Shown: positions 63,062 through 64,000 of the stretch, one piece after another
Layout: each line of letters begins with the position of its first letter
How positions within the stretch are numbered: position 1 is the first letter of the stretch
From: an uncultured Bacillota bacterium
GTDB taxonomy: Bacteria; Bacillota; Clostridia; Lachnospirales; Lachnospiraceae
Direction of reading: 5' to 3'
Assembly: GCA_958352855.1 (NCBI GenBank)
Contig: CATWQE010000006.1
Span: 21,486 to 85,485, forward strand
DNA: 64,000 bases
Notes under the pieces: model-generated
Seen by the model: the letters and a program-made list of their open reading frames with translations, nothing else
The model's database searches: none
What the model was told of the DNA's origin: nothing
Position numbers and translations under genes: made by a program

Positions 63062-63532
63062 ATGGTAATACGCAGGGCGCAGCAACAGGATATGGAGAGA
63101 ATCAATGAACTTTTGATGCAGGTATGCCTGGTTCATCACAGAGGCAGACCAGATTTATTTCAGTATGGACAGAAAAAATATACAGACGCACAATTAGCGG
63201 AAATTATCCAGGACGACAACAGACCTGTTTTTGTGGCAGTGGATGAAAACAATAAGGTTCTTGGATATGCCTTTTGCATTTTCAAGCAGTTTTTGAATCA
63301 CAACATTATGACCGATATCAAGACCTTGTATATTGATGATTTATGTGTAGATGAAGCGCTGAGAGGACAACATATCGGGAAAACACTTTATGAGGAAGTG
63401 CTGAAATTTGCAAAGGCAGAAGGCTGTTATAATGTGACTTTGAATGTATGGAGCTGCAATGAGAGCGCACAGAAGTTTTACGAATCCTGTGGTTTGAAAC
63501 CGCAGAAAGTTGGGATGGAGACGATTTTGTAG
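63062..63532 (+). CDS. GNAT family N-acetyltransferase
   Basis: 156 residues, a single GNAT domain. The acetyl-CoA loop is LRGQHIGKTL (about 101-110) in the DDLCVDEALRGQ context, followed by NVTLNVWSCNESAQKFYESCGL (motif B region). The N-terminus MVIRRAQQQDMERINELLMQ is typical of the RimI-like branch. AAGCGGAGG precedes ATG. Its stop lies 2 nt from the end of the convergent GNAT gene. The acceptor (amine, amino acid or protein) cannot be told. Confidence 0.9.
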   Translation: MVIRRAQQQDMERINELLMQVCLVHHRGRPDLFQYGQKKYTDAQLAEIIQDDNRPVFVAVDENNKVLGYAFCIFKQFLNHNIMTDIKTLYIDDLCVDEALRGQHIGKTLYEEVLKFAKAEGCYNVTLNVWSCNESAQKFYESCGLKPQKVGMETIL

Positions 63533-63534
63533 AA

Positions 63535-64000
63535 TTAGAGTTTGCGAATCATTTGTACTAAGGGCTGTTGAGAAAATGTGGAGGGATTTAATTCCTGAAA
63601 GTGATTGTTTTTATAGAATTGAATCAATTTTTGGTGATTGGAGCATTCAATCATCATGTAACGTCCTCCTACAACATCGACAGCAGATTGGATAACATCA
63701 TAGGCAAAAGAAAGTAGTTTTTCACCGGATAAAGAGGATTTTGGCACATTAGAATTCCTGGAAAGCTGTCCAATAAGATAGCAGGGAAAAGCATTGATAG
63801 GGAATCCATGCAGTTTGGCACTGAAGCCATCTAATTCCTTTCGGAGACGGTTGGAAAAATCAGGAGATAAGGATAAAACTTTTAATGCAATAGAAATGTA
63901 ACCATAAATGATAAGAGGGGAAGAACAGAAAGAATTTTCTAATTGTTCTTTGCTACAGACCAGATATGTGCGGGCTTTTCCTAATTTTTCAAAAGGAACA
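63535..64000 (-). CDS. GNAT acetyltransferase, toxin-like, partial (N-terminus outside window)
   Basis: The minus-strand frame is open from 63999 to the stop at 63535 (155 residues seen). FSAKLHGFPINAFPCYLIGQLSRN, then GEKLLSFAYDVIQSA, GGRYMMIEC and LIQFYKNNHFQEL are close to the GNAT proteins that act as TacT-like toxins or their non-toxic relatives. These are often preceded by a DUF1778/RHH antitoxin, which would lie beyond the right edge. The acetyl-CoA binding site lies partly in the SLSGEKLL helix region. Confidence 0.8.
   Translation of the reverse strand, partial: VPFEKLGKARTYLVCSKEQLENSFCSSPLIIYGYISIALKVLSLSPDFSNRLRKELDGFSAKLHGFPINAFPCYLIGQLSRNSNVPKSSLSGEKLLSFAYDVIQSAVDVVGGRYMMIECSNHQKLIQFYKNNHFQELNPSTFSQQPLVQMIRKL

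Overview
The window looks like a chromosomal segment of a low-to-moderate GC Gram-positive gut anaerobe of the Clostridia, most likely a Lachnospiraceae relative (Blautia-like). This is inferred from the gene content and order: rimP-nusA-rnpM-ylxQ-infB-rbfA-nrnA-truB-ribF, rpsO-pnp, a PPi-type phosphofructokinase divergent from class II aldolase, KtrAB, anaerobic NrdG, many TTG/GTG starts and strong AGGAGG ribosome sites. There are no rRNA genes, CRISPR arrays, insertion sequences or intact prophage. One tRNA gene, tRNA-Glu(CTC), is present.

Layout. 1-10.9 kb: two peptide-export/resistance style ABC modules. The first has the end of an ATPase gene and two large FtsX-type permeases. The second is complete: response regulator, histidine kinase, ATPase, permease. 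Each module is followed by a decayed OmpR-type response-regulator fragment, and the two fragments share a 23-nt identical segment. 10.9-14.7 kb: a MATE exporter divergent from a PadR regulator with twin operators, then a two-gene ATPase plus nuclease-like pair that is a defence-system candidate. 14.8-21.8 kb: a GH25/Cpl-7/LysM lysozyme, a patatin-like lipase, a polyphosphate module (ppx, ppk1), signal peptidase I and a PHP phosphoesterase. 21.85-28.0 kb: tRNA-Glu divergent from an operon with PAP2 phosphatase and topoisomerase subunits B and A. That operon's promoter carries a perfect LexA-type palindrome. A transglutaminase-like lipoprotein follows. 28-36.4 kb: the translation/transcription housekeeping operon. 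36.5-43.4 kb: a Na/phosphate symporter, an NlpC/P60 enzyme, rpsO, pnp, nrdG, dut and a DUF1292 protein. 43.5-53.9 kb: a ClC transporter, a GH13 protein that has lost its catalytic residues, DUF5662, a membrane protein, K+ uptake (ktrB, ktrA) with a KdpDE-like two-component system, and an AIM24 protein. 54-58 kb: a very large RND exporter with a coiled-coil insert. 58.2-59.9 kb: a second ATPase pair, this time with a TOPRIM-like partner. 59.9-64 kb: phosphofructokinase and aldolase, a small Xre regulator with its membrane-protein partner, and two GNAT acetyltransferase genes, the last cut by the window edge.

How the genes work together. Housekeeping blocks alternate with envelope-stress, transport and defence islands. 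The two ATPase pairs (13.0-14.7 and 58.2-59.9 kb) share a design: an SMC/OLD-like ATPase translationally coupled to a small nuclease-fold protein. They are the best candidates for little-described systems. Other points of note are the GH13 pseudoenzyme, the SOS-like control of a topoisomerase operon, and leader RNAs before rimP, pnp and rpsO. All calls come from reading the sequence; no database search was made.
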